Origin: Adiantum capillus-veneris
Lineage: Eukaryota > Streptophyta > Polypodiopsida > Polypodiales > Pteridaceae
NCBI GenBank assembly: GCA_014529385.2
Contig: CM043960.1
Span: 72,491,910 to 72,555,909, forward strand
DNA length: 64,000 nucleotides
Direction of reading: 5' to 3'
Positions within the stretch are counted from its first letter, which is position 1. Each line of letters opens with the position of its first letter. Below the pieces are notes generated by a model. That model had not been told where the DNA came from. It saw only the letters and a program-made list of their open reading frames with translations, and did no database searches. Shown piece after piece: positions 52,325 to 64,000 of the stretch. The position numbers and the translations under genes are program-made.

Positions 52325-55300
52325 TCAAGCCATACCCATCAGCGATCTACAGTGTGCAAACCGCTGTGAGGGTAACGACTTCGTGAGTAGATCAGCAGGG
52401 TTATCGTCAGTGTGTACCTTGACAAGCTCTATGCGCTCCTCTAGCACCTCTCGTATGAAGTGATACCTCACCTCAATGTGCTTTGTCTTCGCATGGAAGA
52501 CAGGATTCCGTGCCAACGCTATGGCACTCTAGCTATCACAATGTAGAATCGGAGCATCACCAGCCATACCAAGATCTTCCACTAGTCGTGAGAGCCATAC
52601 GGCCTCCTTGGCAGCCTCAGTGGCAGCCATATATTCAGCCTCTGTAGTGCTCAAAGCAATGCATGGCTGTAAACGTGATGCCCACGAAACCGGTCCACCT
52701 GCAACTGTGAACACATAGCCGCTAGTAGACTTTCTCGAGTCCACTGACCCTGCATAGTCTGAATCTGTATATCCGCAAACAGACATATCCTTCTCACCAT
52801 AACATAGGGACAAATCTGAAGTCCCTCTCAAGTATCTGAGAATACCTCTCACTGCATCCCAATGACGCTTGCCCGGGTTAGACATGTACCTGCTAACCAC
52901 ACCAACTGCATGAGAAAGATCTGGACGCGTAGCCACCATGGCATACATCAAGGAACCAACAGCTGACGCATAGGGAATCTGAGACATCTCTGTAATCTCC
53001 AAATCTGTCTGAGGGCAGTCATCATGGCTGAGTTTTACATATGGAGGCAACGGGGTACTAATGACCTTCCCCCCTTCCATATGAAAACGCTCAAGCACCT
53101 TGTCAATGTACTCTTTCTGACTAAGAAAGAGCATCTTGCGAGAACGATCACGAGTGATCCGCATACCCAAAATATGACTGGCATCCCCAAGATCCTTCAT
53201 GGAAAAGGTCTCATGTAGCCTATGTTGCAAGGCATCCACATCAGAAATACACTTCCCTGCGATCAGCATGTCATCCACATACAAAACCAAAACAATAAGA
53301 CTACCATCTGCAGCCTTGCGAGTATAGAGGCATGGGTCCTCATAACTGCGTACATAACCCAATGAACTCATGAATGCATCAAACTTACGATACCATTCAC
53401 GAGATGATTGCTTCAGCCCATACAAGGTCTTAAGAAGCCGGCATACCATCTTCTTTGAACCATGAATAACAAACCCACTTGGTTGCTCCATGTACAAATC
53501 CTCGTGCAAGTCCGGATGTAAGAAAGCTGTCTTTACATCCATTTGCTTCAATTCCATGTCTTCTGTAGCTACCAAAGCAAACAACATACGCAAAGTAGAC
53601 ATCTTCACCACTGGGGAGAAGATCTCGTCAAAATCAATGCCCTTCTGTTGCTTGAATCCTTTAGCCACAAGCCTTGCTTTGTACCTAGGCTTTGCATCCA
53701 TTGAACACAGTTTTATCTTGTAAACCCACTTGCATGGTAGTGCCTTCTTACCCTTTGGCAAAGGAGTAAGCTCCCACGTTTCATTTTGGATCAACGAATC
53801 CATCTGTGACTGCATAGCCTGCTCCCACTTGAGCTTGTGAACACTAGACATGGCCTCATCATAACATGATGGCTCCCCGCAATCAGTCAACAATACATAA
53901 TCCATAGAAGGCACAAAATGCTGAGGCTGTCTTGCACGCCGCTCTGAATGCCTCAAAGACTGTGCAGGAGGTGCATCTGGATGTCCCACATCTACATGAT
54001 CTCCCAACAAGGGCTGATCTGGCTGTCCCACATCTACATGATCTCCCAACAAGGGCTGATCTCCCACTTGAGGGTCAATGGGCTGCCCACGAGCAGCCAT
54101 GGGACCATCATACCGATGTCCATCCTCCTCAAATATCACACGCCAAACCTCAACCGTTCGCGGTGATGCTCTATACATAGAGTCCTCATGAAAAACAACA
54201 TCATGGCTGCGCACAATCTTCCTGTCAATAGGATCCCACAATCGATAACCCATCTCACCAGAGCTACCAAACCCAAGAAGATACATCTCTTGCTCTTTGG
54301 ATCCAATTTGCTGCGTTTTGCCTTAGGTACATGTACATAAGCTTCACAGCCAAAAACACGAAGGTGACCATACGAAGGTGGCAAACCTGTCCATACCTCT
54401 TCAGGCACTTTGAAGCCCAAAGGAACACTAGGTGAACGATTTATCAAATGCACAGAAGTGGCAACAGCTTCAGCCCAAAATCCATTTGACAAACCAGCCA
54501 TAGAAAGCATACTACGGACTTTTTCCTGTATAGTCCTGTTCATGCGCTCTGCCACACCATTTTGAGGAGGTGTATAGGGAGCACTAAGCTCGCGCCGTAT
54601 ACCCTTCTCAACACATAATGTTGTGAAAGCATGAGACATAAATTCACCCCCATTGTCCGTACGTAAGCACTTCAACTTACAACCTGATTGGTTCTCAACA
54701 AGAGCCAACCATTGCTTAAATATATCAAACACCATATCCTTCTTACGAATAGGGTATGCCCATACCTTCCTGCTAGCATCATCAATGAACGTAACAAAGT
54801 ACATAGCACCTCCAAGAGAAGCATTGGGCATCGGCCCACATACATCACTATGCACCAAAGCTAGCTTTTCCAAAGATTTGTGTGGAACACTTTTCTTATG
54901 AGAAGACCGAGCATGTCGACCATAAAGGCAATGCTCACAAAACTCAAAACCACCAAAATCTGAAACGGGAATGTAATCCGCACGTGCCAACAACTTCAAA
55001 CCTTTTAGTGACATATGCCCCAAACGCTGATGCCATAAAGAAGTAGGAGGTTGCTCAGTGATCCCCACAATGTGATCAGCCACACTAGCTACACAAAGGG
55101 AATACAACGTATTCCTCTGAGCACCTTTAACCAAAACAAGGTTGCCCATAGTGATCTTCCAACCTCCATCACCAAAAGATACATTGAAACCAAGTGAATC
55201 CAACTGACCCACACTAATCAAGCTTTTTGCAAGAGTCGGCACATGACGCACACGCTGCAAGACAAACGTAGTAGAGTTTGGCATAGCCAAATGAATATCC

Positions 55301-56406
55301 CCAATGCCATGAATCTGCATAGAACGCCCATCGGCAATCCTGACAGTACCTGTGCTCAAAGCATCATAGTCATGAAACCACGACCTATGAGGCGTAACGT
55401 GAAAAGAAGCACCACTGTCAATGACCCAATCCATAGGCATACTACGCTCATGAGTGAGAAGAAAAGCGTCATCAAAATAGGATGCAAGCAACACATCACC
55501 AAGCTCTTCACTAGTAGCACTAATCGGAGCACATACATGGTCATCTTGAGAGCTACACTCTTCCTGTGTTGCATTTAACTCCTCAATCTTGACATTTTTA
55601 GGCTTGTCCTTAGCATCATGGTCTTTCTTCTTACCATCTCCATTTTCCCTTTTCCACTTGTAGCAATCCTTTTTGAAATGGCCTTTTCTACCACAATGGA
55701 AACATTCCACATCCTTTTTACTTGTGCCTGCACGGGACCTGCTTCTAGGTTTACCCCTGTTGGACTTATACTTGTCCATAGTCCTGCCTCTGACAACCAT
55801 TGCACTAGAAGACTTATTACCTGCATTATTCTTTCGATTAATCTCTTCCGTGAGAAGACTAGACTCCACATTAGTACTTGTCAACTCATTCGCAGGAACC
55901 GAGTTACTTATGGCTGTCCTAAATGTGTCCCATGACTCAGGCAACGTGACAAGTAAAAACATAGCTTTTACATTTTCCTCAAACGTAATTTCCTGCGTAG
56001 CAAGTTGGCTGAAAATTGTATTGAACTCATTCAAATGCGCATTCATGGAAGCACCTTCCTCCATTCGCAAATCAATAAGCTTTTTAATCCAATACACCAT
56101 AGAAGCAGCCGAATGCTTATCATACATATCGCAAATCCGCTGCCATAGCTCATAAGCTCCACCATGTGCATCTTTCACATTGTAATAAACAGACTTTGAA
56201 AGGGAAAGCCTAATGGTAGACCTGCACATCTCATCCAACTCCTCCCAATCATCCCTCTCCATGTTCTCTGGCTTAACTCCCTGCAACTTTAGAGGTCAAA
56301 TCTGTTTCTTCTGCACCAAGACATCCCAAATCTGATCTTTCCAATATGAGAAGTTAGCACCATCCAACTTCTCAATATTGAAAACTGTGTCCTCTTTAGT
56401 GCCCAT
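52325..56406 (-). pseudogene. Copia C gag-pol polyprotein, three lesions
   Basis: The start is the ATG at 56406 (MGTKEDTVFNIEKLDG). In order: gag, zinc knuckle CFHCGRKGH, protease (VIDSGASFHVT), pre-integrase, integrase (HSDVCGP, LRTDNGGEF, QNGVAERMNR), reverse transcriptase (YVDDMLIAG) and RNase H to 52325. Lesions: TGA at 56298-56296 in gag; a 1-base loss in a T run near 54270 that moves the frame before the RT part; TAG at 52528-52526 in RNase H, where relatives have Gln (CDSxSAIA), so a C-to-T change is likely. The order PR-IN-RT-RNH fixes the superfamily. It belongs to a different copia family from copia A by LTR and gag. Confidence 0.9.
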
Positions 56407-57573
56407 TACAACAAGAATGCAACAATGAGAAACCTGTAACCAACCAACAAACTGCCACAACAAAGTAGTGTTGCAAATCTGACAACACCTGCTGTTCAAT
56501 CAAAGAGCAAACGCATAGAGTATAAATCAGCCCATAATATGGTCAAAAAACGTACGTAGAAATCCACAAACAAATGCATAAACCCGTGACACCTGTAACT
56601 CAACCGGCCTAGGCAAACTGTGCCACAAAATGCATCAACAATGAGCTGTCATAGAGGCATAAACATACTCCATGTCTGAATAACCACAATAGAGACATAA
56701 GCTGACCAAGCTTACACAAATCCGTGAGCATAAATGGATCCAAGTGAGCATATAACCAATGCACAAGCTCAGCGAAGTCCAATCTCTACTGTCAACCAAG
56801 TACCTGTCCGTACTCAAACCGCAACACTGCAAGCAAGAGCAAACCCGCTCTATGTATAAGTGAACCAAATCTCCACAATATCATGCATAAAGAGTGTCTG
56901 TCAAACTGCCATATCCACATCCATCAACATACATAGATGATGTAAACCTGTAGCTTAAGAACACGCATAAACAGACTGCCCAGAAGAGTAGAAGCTCCCA
57001 CTCAAACCACAACCATATGCATGGTTGTCCTACAGTCAAAATACATGTTTTGTAACCACAGAAGAAACCTGTATCCAAAGCTCCCTGTAACCTGTAACCT
57101 GTACCCGTACCTGTACCTGTACCTGCACCTGTACCTGTGCCTGTAGTCGAAGAAGACAATGTCGCCAAACTCCCACTCTATCTGTGTGTATGAGGCCACT
57201 CCAAGAAGAGGCTACACACTCTCAAATGAGCTGTGGGATCACGTAAGTGGAAGACACTACAACAATGGCACCTGTAATGGCTATGGAAGCTCTGGCAGCA
57301 GAAAACTACCAAAGAGAGATGAAAAACGTAGCTCCTAGTCTGTAGCTCGGATAGGATTTCTAATGGCACGAATGGCTCCGAAAGGGGGGTTAAACCTCAG
57401 GACACCTGCTGAAAATACTCGCGGAGTGCTGAACCTTCCAATGCCAAGCTCAGAAAAACCTTCTGCTCTTTAGAAATGCGCGCGTGGGCGAAACCGAAAA
57501 ACGGCAATGAAACAGCAGCAAGTTTCAACACACTCAACAATGATGATGAAGCTCTCAATGCTCTCACTACCAA
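56407..57573 (-). other. Leader of copia C
   Basis: No gene. Contains a small (ACCTGT)n-type repeat at about 57085-57140 and is otherwise unremarkable. Confidence 0.6.
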
Positions 57574-57585
57574 GCTCTGATACCA
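57574..57585 (-). other. Primer-binding site of copia C
   Basis: GCTCTGATACCA on the plus strand, 2 bp from the 5' LTR; initiator tRNA-Met type. Confidence 0.92.
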
Positions 57586-57587
57586 CT

Positions 57588-57736
57588 TGTTGGGATCGGA
57601 GAGCACACACACAGAGAGCCAGCACTCACACTACAATGTGTAGTTGTGAGTATAGTTATTATGAATGAGTAAATGAATGGTTGTACATGGGCGGCTGAAC
57701 AACGGGCAGCCGGGCACACGGGCCTTTAACCCAACA
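57588..57736 (-). repeat. 5' LTR of copia C
   Basis: 149 bp, TG...CA. It is shorter than the partner by an internal 38-bp segment and otherwise differs by three transitions. Confidence 0.93.
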
Positions 57737-58499
57737 TGTGTTACTCCTCAAGTTATGCCAGTAGTGGTCACTACAGCAGTGCAAGATGATGGGCTAAGGC
57801 AAGACATGAGGCAAGTCGTAGATTTAATGAAGAATCTCAGCCTAAACATGCTAGGTCAGGTGGAAAATAATCGAGTTCGAGGGAGGTGAAGAAAGACCTA
57901 GGAATGGTGTTGGACAAAGCACTGGTAGGTTTTGGAGGCATACGCCCACATGTTATAATTGCGGAGAGTTGGGTCACATCGGCCCGCAATGTGATAAGCC
58001 ACCAAGGATGGGTGGAGACATGTATCCATTGCCAAGACAGGTGCTAACTAGGTCAAATGATTATGGCATTGAAATTAAGGGAGAAGAAGGAACCAGTGGA
58101 TTAACACAGGAGGAAAAGTGAAAGACAAAAGTGATAAGTGTAGTCATCTTGGAAAAGGCATCAAAGCTAGAGGATACATTAGTGATGCCTATTGGGAAGA
58201 GGACCACAGAGGACAAGGAAGGAAGAAGTACCCAAGGTCTTAGTAAGAAGAAGGGAAAGAGCCATGAAGGCGAAGATGTCAAGGCCAAGAGGAAAAGAAG
58301 GGCTCGTCGCAAGTTTCATGTTTCAAATTTTCCACTAGGGGATGGGCAATTAAGCTATGACTTGAAGGAGGATCTGACAAGCAGGAAGGCAGATGTTACT
58401 TTTGGGCAGCTTATAGAGATGGTACCTAAGCTAAAGTGACAGTGGAAGAGGATGGTTAATCCAATGGAGAAAGAGCCATAGAGAGGTTCACTAAAGGTA

Positions 58500-61400
58500 T
58501 TGGCGATGGACGAGCTACCAGATATTTGCCCAATAGTAGATGTGTGGAATAAAAGAAAAAATCTGGGACAGGGCTATGTTGATGGCGGAGAACAAATATG
58601 TGTCATAACACACTCATGCGTTGAGAAGATGGGCCTTACAGTGACTGGGGTGTCAGGCTTTCGGATCAGATTGGCAAACCATCAAAAAGTAAAATGTTTG
58701 GGTGTTGTAAAGAGCTTAGAAGTGGAGGCGTATGATGCAAAGGTGATGGTTGATTTTCATGTGATGCCAGCGAGGTTGGGAGCATATCCTATTATACTGG
58801 GTAGACCATGGTTACGTGTAGTGGGAGTTGTTCAAGATTGGCGACGCGGTACGATTAGCCTCTATGGAAAGACAGGTGCCAAGAAGCTATATAATATGGA
58901 CACAAGGAAACGATTGGAGGAGCTTTATGAAGATGAAGATGAGTCTAGTGATGAAGACTATTCCACAGTGACTGATGAGGATAGTGATATTACTACCAAC
59001 AGTGATGAGGACGCTGATGTTGCATTTCTTTTGATGGTGGACAAAGAAATCCAGGAGTCTGATTTAGTTGCATTTGCAAATGAGGTTGAAGATGAAAGTG
59101 AAGGACCTTATGAAGTGATTGAAGGGCTGATGCAAACCAAGGTTGAATTGTCAAAGAACCAGGAATTGATGACACAAATGATTAGTGGAGACCTCTCAGC
59201 TATGGAGAAGGAGATATATTTGCATATGATGGCTAGTTTTTATGATCTGTTCATTACTTCATATCAAGAGATAAGAGGTTTCAAGGGCGAAGAGATGCAT
59301 ATAGAGCTGAAAGAAGGTGCTAAGCCAGTGCGGCAAAGGCTAAGAAGGATGGGTCAAGAGCAAATGAAAGCCTTGAGGGAAGAGGTGGACAAGTTATTGA
59401 AGGCAGGGTTCATAGTCCCTGTGGAAACCACAGAATGGGTGAGTCCAGTAGTAGTCAGCCCAAAGAAGGATGGGAAGTGGAGGATTTGTGTAGATTTTAA
59501 ACCCTTAAATGCAGCCACTAAGAAGAACCCATATCCTCTTCCATTCATCGATCAGATCTTGGATTCAGTGGGCAGGTTATGAGAGGTACAGTGTGTGTGA
59601 TGGTTTTTCAGGCTATTTTCAATTGAAGATTGCCCTTAAAGACCACACAAAAACAACTTTCATTACGCCATGGGGTTGCTATTGCTATACGGTATTGCCA
59701 TTTGGGTTGTCAAATGGACCATCTTTCTATCAAGAGAGAGAAAATTGGGTATTGGAACCATTCATTGGTAATTGTGTTAAACTTTTTATGGACGACTTCT
59801 GTGTCTACAACAGTAGGGCTGAACATCATGAGAAGCTGCAGATGGTATTGGCTCGATATGATGAATGTGGAGAACAACTAAATCCAAAGAAATGTCATCT
59901 AGCACAGCCAAGGTTGAAGTTATTGGGCCATATGGTGTCAGAAAATGGCATTGAGGCTGATCCATACAAGGTTAAGTCTATTATTCTTCTTCCATCACCT
60001 ACGAGTACAAAGCAATTGGCAACCTTTATACACAAAGTGAAGTACATGGCACAGTTTATTCCATTGTCTTCACAACTCCTTTATCCATTACAACAAGTGG
60101 CAAAGCATGATCCATTGCAATGGGATGACAAGTGTGAAGAAGTGTTTCAAGAGGTGAAAGAGGTGTTAGGGGGGTTGTCAGCCATGCATGCTCCTGATTG
60201 GGGGAAAGTTTTTTATGTAAATCCATCAGTAGGGGATGATGCCATTGGATCCATGCTATTGCAAAAGGTGAAGGGCACTCATTATATGAGGCCAGTGTAT
60301 TGTGCAAGCCGAGTGAAGTTGGTAGCAGAGAGAATGTTCTCGGAAGTAGAGCTAGTGATGGCAAGTGTAATATTTGCTTGTCGACGATCTCATCATTACT
60401 TACTACCATGACCTTTTGTTTTCTTAACGAGCTATGATTTTTTGCCACAATTAATTAATGGCACTAACATGTCAAATGTGGTGAAGGAATGGGTAATTGA
60501 GCTGCAAGAGTTTGAGTTCTCTTTTCTAGTGGAAGACAGTACAAGAGCTACTCTAACTGATTTGTTGACTTACAAGGAGAATCCCCTCCTTGTTAAGGAA
60601 GAGGTGGTGAGAAAGGTAGTTGAAGAAGTGCCACAGATCATCAATGCACATGTTTTGTTCTTTGATGGATCATACAGAAAGAGCCATGATGCCGCTTCAG
60701 GGGGTATAGCACTTTATGATCCAGAGGGAAAGCTAGTATGCAAGAGAGGGTTCAAATTGGATGCTCATAGTAACAATGAGGCTGAATATGTTACATTGGA
60801 AGCCGGCTTACACATTTGTTTGAAGCATGGGGTTATAAGGTTGAGCATAAATGGTGATGCCTTGTTAGTGGTGAAGCAAGTGCTGGGTGTGTGGAAGAGC
60901 AAGAACACCCCATTGAAGGAAATGTGTTTCAGAATTAAAGGCCTGTTAAAAAATTTCGAAGCATGGAGCATCAGACATATTGAACGTGCTCTAAATGGAG
61001 AGGCACATGAAGCAGCTCAAAGCATGATTGGGGAGCTATTTGTGTTGAGGACCAATTTACCTCTTTATCATGGTCCAGAAAGTTTGGCTCGCGAAGAGGA
61101 GTTTTTGCTAACAGGAATCATTCCGATGGACATTCAGAAGTCTAAAAAGTATGGTTTTGTGCGTAGGGCATACAGGTACAAATTGATTGGTGATGTCTTA
61201 TACATGAAAGGGGTTGATCTCATGTTGAGACATGTACCTTGGCGGGAGGAGCTTTATAGAGTGTTGGAAGAGAATCATGAAGGTGCATGTGGCGGCCATT
61301 TTTCTCTAAAGATCACCTTACATAAGATCTTGCAAGAGGGGTATGTATGGCCTAGTTTGCACAAGGATGTTCACCATTGATGTAGGTCTTGCAATAGGTG

Positions 61401-62460
61401 TCAAGCATTTGGGAAGAGATTGTTGAAGCCAGAGCTACAAAAAACCATTATGGCGTTTGATGTGTTTGAAAAGTGGGGGATTGATGCAATAGGCCCGTTA
61501 CCTATCACAAGCAGGGGCAAAAGCTATATTTTGACTGGAATGGACTATCTCTCTAGATGGGCAGAGTCTATAGCAATAAAACAAATCACTACAAAGGATG
61601 TGGCAAAATTTGTGTACGATGAAATATGTTACAAGTTTGGGGTGCCACTAGAGCTTTTTTCAGATAAGGGGCCAGGATTTACAGCTAAACTACTAGACTT
61701 CTTATGCGCAAAGATGAAGATTAGGCACCAGCATACCACTCCTTATTATCCGCAATGTAATGGATTAAATTAAAGGTTCAATGGTGAGTTGGTACAAATT
61801 CTTTCGAAAGTGACAGAGCACCAAGGAAAGAATTGGGATTTGGAATTGCCTAGTGCATTATGGGCTTACCGTACTTTGGTGAAGACAGGTACAGGGTTTA
61901 CTCCATTTCATTCGGTATATGGAAAAGAGGCACTAGTGCATTATGGGCTTACCGTACTTTGGTGAAGACAGGTACAGGGTTTACTCCATTTCATTCGGTA
62001 TATGGAAAAGAGGCACTACTGCCTAATGGAGGTAGAGTTGCCTGCAGTAAAGATGTTACAAAAGTTGCTTGGGCCGCCTAGTGATGCATTCAAAGAGAGG
62101 CTCTTGCAGTTACAAGAGGTTCAGTTGGATAGGATGAGCGCATTGGAGCATTATGGGCAGATGCAGGATAGGGCTTTGGCAAAGATAAATGAAAATTTCA
62201 AAAGTAAGGGTATCAAGAAGCATGACTTGGTTTTGTGCTATAACAGTAAGCTAGACAACACCTTCCAAAAGAAGTTTCAGATTAAGTGGGAAGGCCCTTA
62301 CAAGGTAGTGGAGTGTTTTCCGAATGGTACATATCAATTGGCTAACCTGGATGGAATTCTACATAAGTCAAGGGTAAATGGATTGCGTATTAAATTGTAT
62401 CATGCCAGGTTAATGATGGTGGAGCAAGATGAGATGTCTGTGGAGCAAGTAATGTCTGTG
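58500..62460 (+). pseudogene. Pol of gypsy D: PR, RT, RNase H, aRNase H, integrase
   Basis: Protease-like part with VDGG and ILGRPWL, an acidic linker, reverse transcriptase (PVRQRLRRM, WVSPVVVSPKKDGKWRI, then frame change near 59580, then VCDGFSGYFQL and catalytic FMDD), a degraded RNase H (FYVNPS where VDAS is usual), an archaeal-type RNase H (FFDGSYRK, SNNEAEY, NGDALLVV; NGEAHE where NxEAD is usual) and integrase ending with WEGPYKV. Stops: TGA 60409, TGA 61378 in the zinc finger, and TAA 61771 at the position of the catalytic Glu of D-D-E. An 83-bp duplication and another frame change follow. No chromodomain, as expected for Tat. Confidence 0.88.
61851..62016 (+). repeat. Perfect 83-bp tandem duplication in integrase
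   Basis: 61851-61933 and 61934-62016 are identical, each starting TAGTGCATTATGGG. 83 is not a multiple of three, so the reading frame shifts after the first copy. Confidence 0.97.
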
Positions 62461-62534
62461 CGGGATGAAAAGACATGTGACGCGTCGAGTCTCATATCTC
62501 TTTTTACTGTTGCTGATCATGAATTCTCAAGCAG

Positions 62535-62554
62535 GCTAGGGGATGGGCAAATTA
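62535..62554 (+). other. Polypurine-rich tract of gypsy D
   Basis: AGGGGATGGGCAAATTA lies within a few bases of the 3' LTR start and is the best polypurine candidate. Confidence 0.5.
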
Positions 62555-63249
62555 TGTCAGGATTTTTTTGGATCAAGGTATTGCACATATGTACATGCAC
62601 ATGCATGGTGCATCAAATAAAGGATTGCCCATTTTCCAAAGCCAGGTGGTTACGTGGGGCCCACATGTGTACAGGTAGGACAACATGTACATAGTGCATC
62701 GATTTTCACTATCACAAGTACCAGTGTGTTTTTTCTACAATAATGAGGAGTTGGTAGCGCGTAAAACCTCTCGAGGAATCCATCCGCGGGCCGACAACAT
62801 GAGGTAACCAGGTGCGTCATATGACATCTAGTGGCGTCAGGACGTCGAATGGGGTCAATACTTGCACGTGGAGAAGTACGGACACAACGTGGATGTTTTC
62901 TTGTGATAACTATGCAGAAAGGTCATCATGAGGATCATCTTTTGGGGCCACTTCACGTGGTGGCGGGATGCATTATTGGAAAAAGTTGAGTGCCAGGTGT
63001 GTGAATGGATGCAGCAGGGTGACAACTATGCACTACGAGGTCAGTTTTAGGCATGTTCAGGGTCCGTTTGAGGTCAACTAAAAGGCCAATGGTGCCCAAC
63101 TAATAAAGCTAAGTGTGGGAATTGAAACACCTGAGAGGGAAGACCAGAAAAAACGTGGAGAGAGGAGGAGGAACAGCCGCAATTGTGTTTTTGCTCATTT
63201 TGGAGCCTATTTTGGCCGTAAACTGCTCATTCGAGGTCGGATTTGAAAT
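62555..63249 (+). repeat. 3' LTR of gypsy D, truncated
   Basis: Matches 49172 onward of the 5' LTR from TGTCAGGA to CGGATTTGA, then stops abruptly at about 63249. The remaining 500 bp or so of the LTR, including the (TG)n run, are missing. Confidence 0.9.
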
Positions 63250-64000
63250 CCCCACATGTACAAATTAGACTATTTGTGATGTGAAATGCATAAGACTTGC
63301 CTCTAACCTACAAGATAGATGTTTCCAACACAAATTTTTCATGCAAGTTTGTCTTTACAAGAGAGTGATTTTGGCTTTACAAATTTTTCATGCAAGTTTG
63401 ACCACTATTTGAGCCTCTATTGCAAAGTCGATTTTCTTTGATGCTACAATTGACACTCCTAGTTGATAATGCATGTATATTGAATCTATATTTGCACACT
63501 TCTTGATTGTGTACCCTTTAGCCTCTAAATTCATCATTTCACGAGTCCTCAAATTCAGTCCTTTCTCAACGAGCCATATGGTAGGCACTCTAGCAGGACA
63601 CCGTGTTATTTTGTTGCAAATGTTCCAAATGTGATCCACACTATCATTACAAAACCACTTAAATTGAGCCTTTGAGCCTCTTCCATAGACGGTACCTACT
63701 ACATTATCCCAAGTTCTAATCCCCCAAAACAAGGGAGTATCCGTACCTACACCTATGTTTAATGCTTTTTTTGCAGTTTCCACCTCTGTGCCCAACCATC
63801 CTTGGCATTGCACTCTACTGCATTTTGGGATGCCAAAAAATTTCCCACATTGTCTAATGTACTCTAGAATCCTTTTTCTACCAATCCCTCTTCATACTCA
63901 TTGCACGAATGAATTCCCATTCTTCTTGCTGCTTGCACACCTCTTCAAATCCTTGCAACATTGTGTGTAAGATACTTTGGACGATGTGAAGCATTTTTTC
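63250..64000 (-). other. Right end, hypothetical reading frame
   Basis: A minus-strand frame at 63388-63813 (141 codons) shows FKWFCNDSVDHIWNICNKI and RVPTIWLVEKGL. I do not recognise a family with confidence; a LINE C-terminal tail is one possibility. A 22-bp direct repeat (ACAAATTTTTCATGCAAG...) occurs at about 63330 and 63377. No other feature was seen. Confidence 0.3.

Larger units (their letters stand above)
52083..57736 (-). mobile_element. Complete Ty1/copia retrotransposon, copia C, nested in gypsy D
   Basis: LTRs at 52083-52269 and 57588-57736, primer-binding site, gag-pol frame and polypurine tract are all present. The target duplication TGTGT is at 52078-52082 and 57737-57741, and the gag frame of gypsy D continues across it. 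The LTRs differ by three transitions and a 38-bp length difference, so it is younger than its host. Confidence 0.95.
51448..58439 (+). pseudogene. Gag of gypsy D, interrupted by copia C
   Basis: The start is the ATG at 51448 (MAFSYPEFHG, then DVEEFLEKME). Stops lie at 51574, 51727 and 51961 in the same frame. Copia C inserts after 52082; once its 5,654 bp and one TSD copy are left out, the same frame continues at 57742 (TPQVMPVVV). A frame change follows near 57885, and the zinc knuckle CYNCGELGHIGPQC lies at 57951-57992 in a new frame. A basic linker (58131-58439) precedes the protease. Gag would build the particle and bind RNA; this copy cannot be read through. Confidence 0.75.
49172..63249 (+). 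mobile_element. Tat-type Ty3/gypsy retrotransposon, element D, split by copia C
   Basis: A 5' LTR (49172-50389), primer-binding site, leader, gag, protease, RT, two RNase H domains and integrase are followed by a truncated 3' LTR (from 62555). Copia C (52083-57736) sits inside gag. Without it the element is about 8.4 kb. The shared part of the two LTRs differs at roughly 30 of 690 positions by eye, so it is older than copia A or C. The coding frame is broken several times. Confidence 0.9.

Noticed and set aside
58560-58640. VDGG in the gypsy D protease as a destroyed active site
   Set aside because: The catalytic Asp is present, and a DGG form is seen in related gypsy proteases, so it is not a clear lesion.

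Overview
This window is eukaryotic nuclear DNA from a vascular plant with a large, repeat-rich genome. The evidence is a spliced plant leucine-rich-repeat receptor kinase of the BRI1/BRL family, plant-type Ty1/copia and Ty3/gypsy LTR retrotransposons (copia primer-binding sites read TGGTATCAGAGC), and many long (GT)n/(GA)n microsatellites. A fern or other large-genome lineage is possible, but the species cannot be fixed from sequence alone. I see no bacterial genes, CRISPR array or operon.

Layout. 1-7.1 kb: Ty3/gypsy element A (chromovirus type), one long gag-pol frame closed by three stop codons, with a putative 3' LTR. 8.4-9.05 kb: leader and 5' LTR of a decayed minus-strand copia element. 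12.69-17.12 kb: the only intact-looking host gene, a BRL2/VH1-like receptor kinase on the minus strand (two exons, 1185 residues predicted). 18.46-19.05 kb: decayed copia fragment. 19.88-25.06 kb: nearly intact copia element (copia A) of the same family, with 227-bp LTRs, an AAATT target duplication and one frameshift. 25.8-28.5 kb: satellite array built on GGTACT, a 52-bp minisatellite and (GT)38. 28.6-32.6 kb: decayed plus-strand gypsy element B whose reverse transcriptase has lost its catalytic box. 33.04-33.49 kb: palindrome-bearing tandem repeat. 33.66-35.93 kb: truncated minus-strand Tat-type gypsy fragment. 36-44 kb: AT-rich, gene-free DNA with microsatellites, retroposon tails and a 157-bp foldback hairpin. 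44.7-45.7 kb: LINE fragment. 46.3 kb: tRNA-derived SINE-like sequence. 46.8-47.4 kb: gypsy gag fragment. 48.0-49.17 kb: decayed copia fragment. 49.17-63.25 kb: Tat-type gypsy element D, split by a complete copia element (copia C, 52.08-57.74 kb, TSD TGTGT).

The host gene encodes a plasma-membrane receptor kinase. The rest is mobile DNA in layers: copia C inside gypsy D, gypsy D against an older copia fragment, and copia A beside an older relative. LTR mismatches rank copia A (6/227) and copia C (3/149 plus a 38-bp indel) as younger than gypsy D (about 30 in 690). I found no clearly new biological system. The most unusual items are the foldback hairpin, the retroposon tails with a shared terminal hairpin, the palindromic tandem repeat, the GGTACT satellite and the degraded first RNase H beside a second archaeal-type RNase H in the Tat elements.
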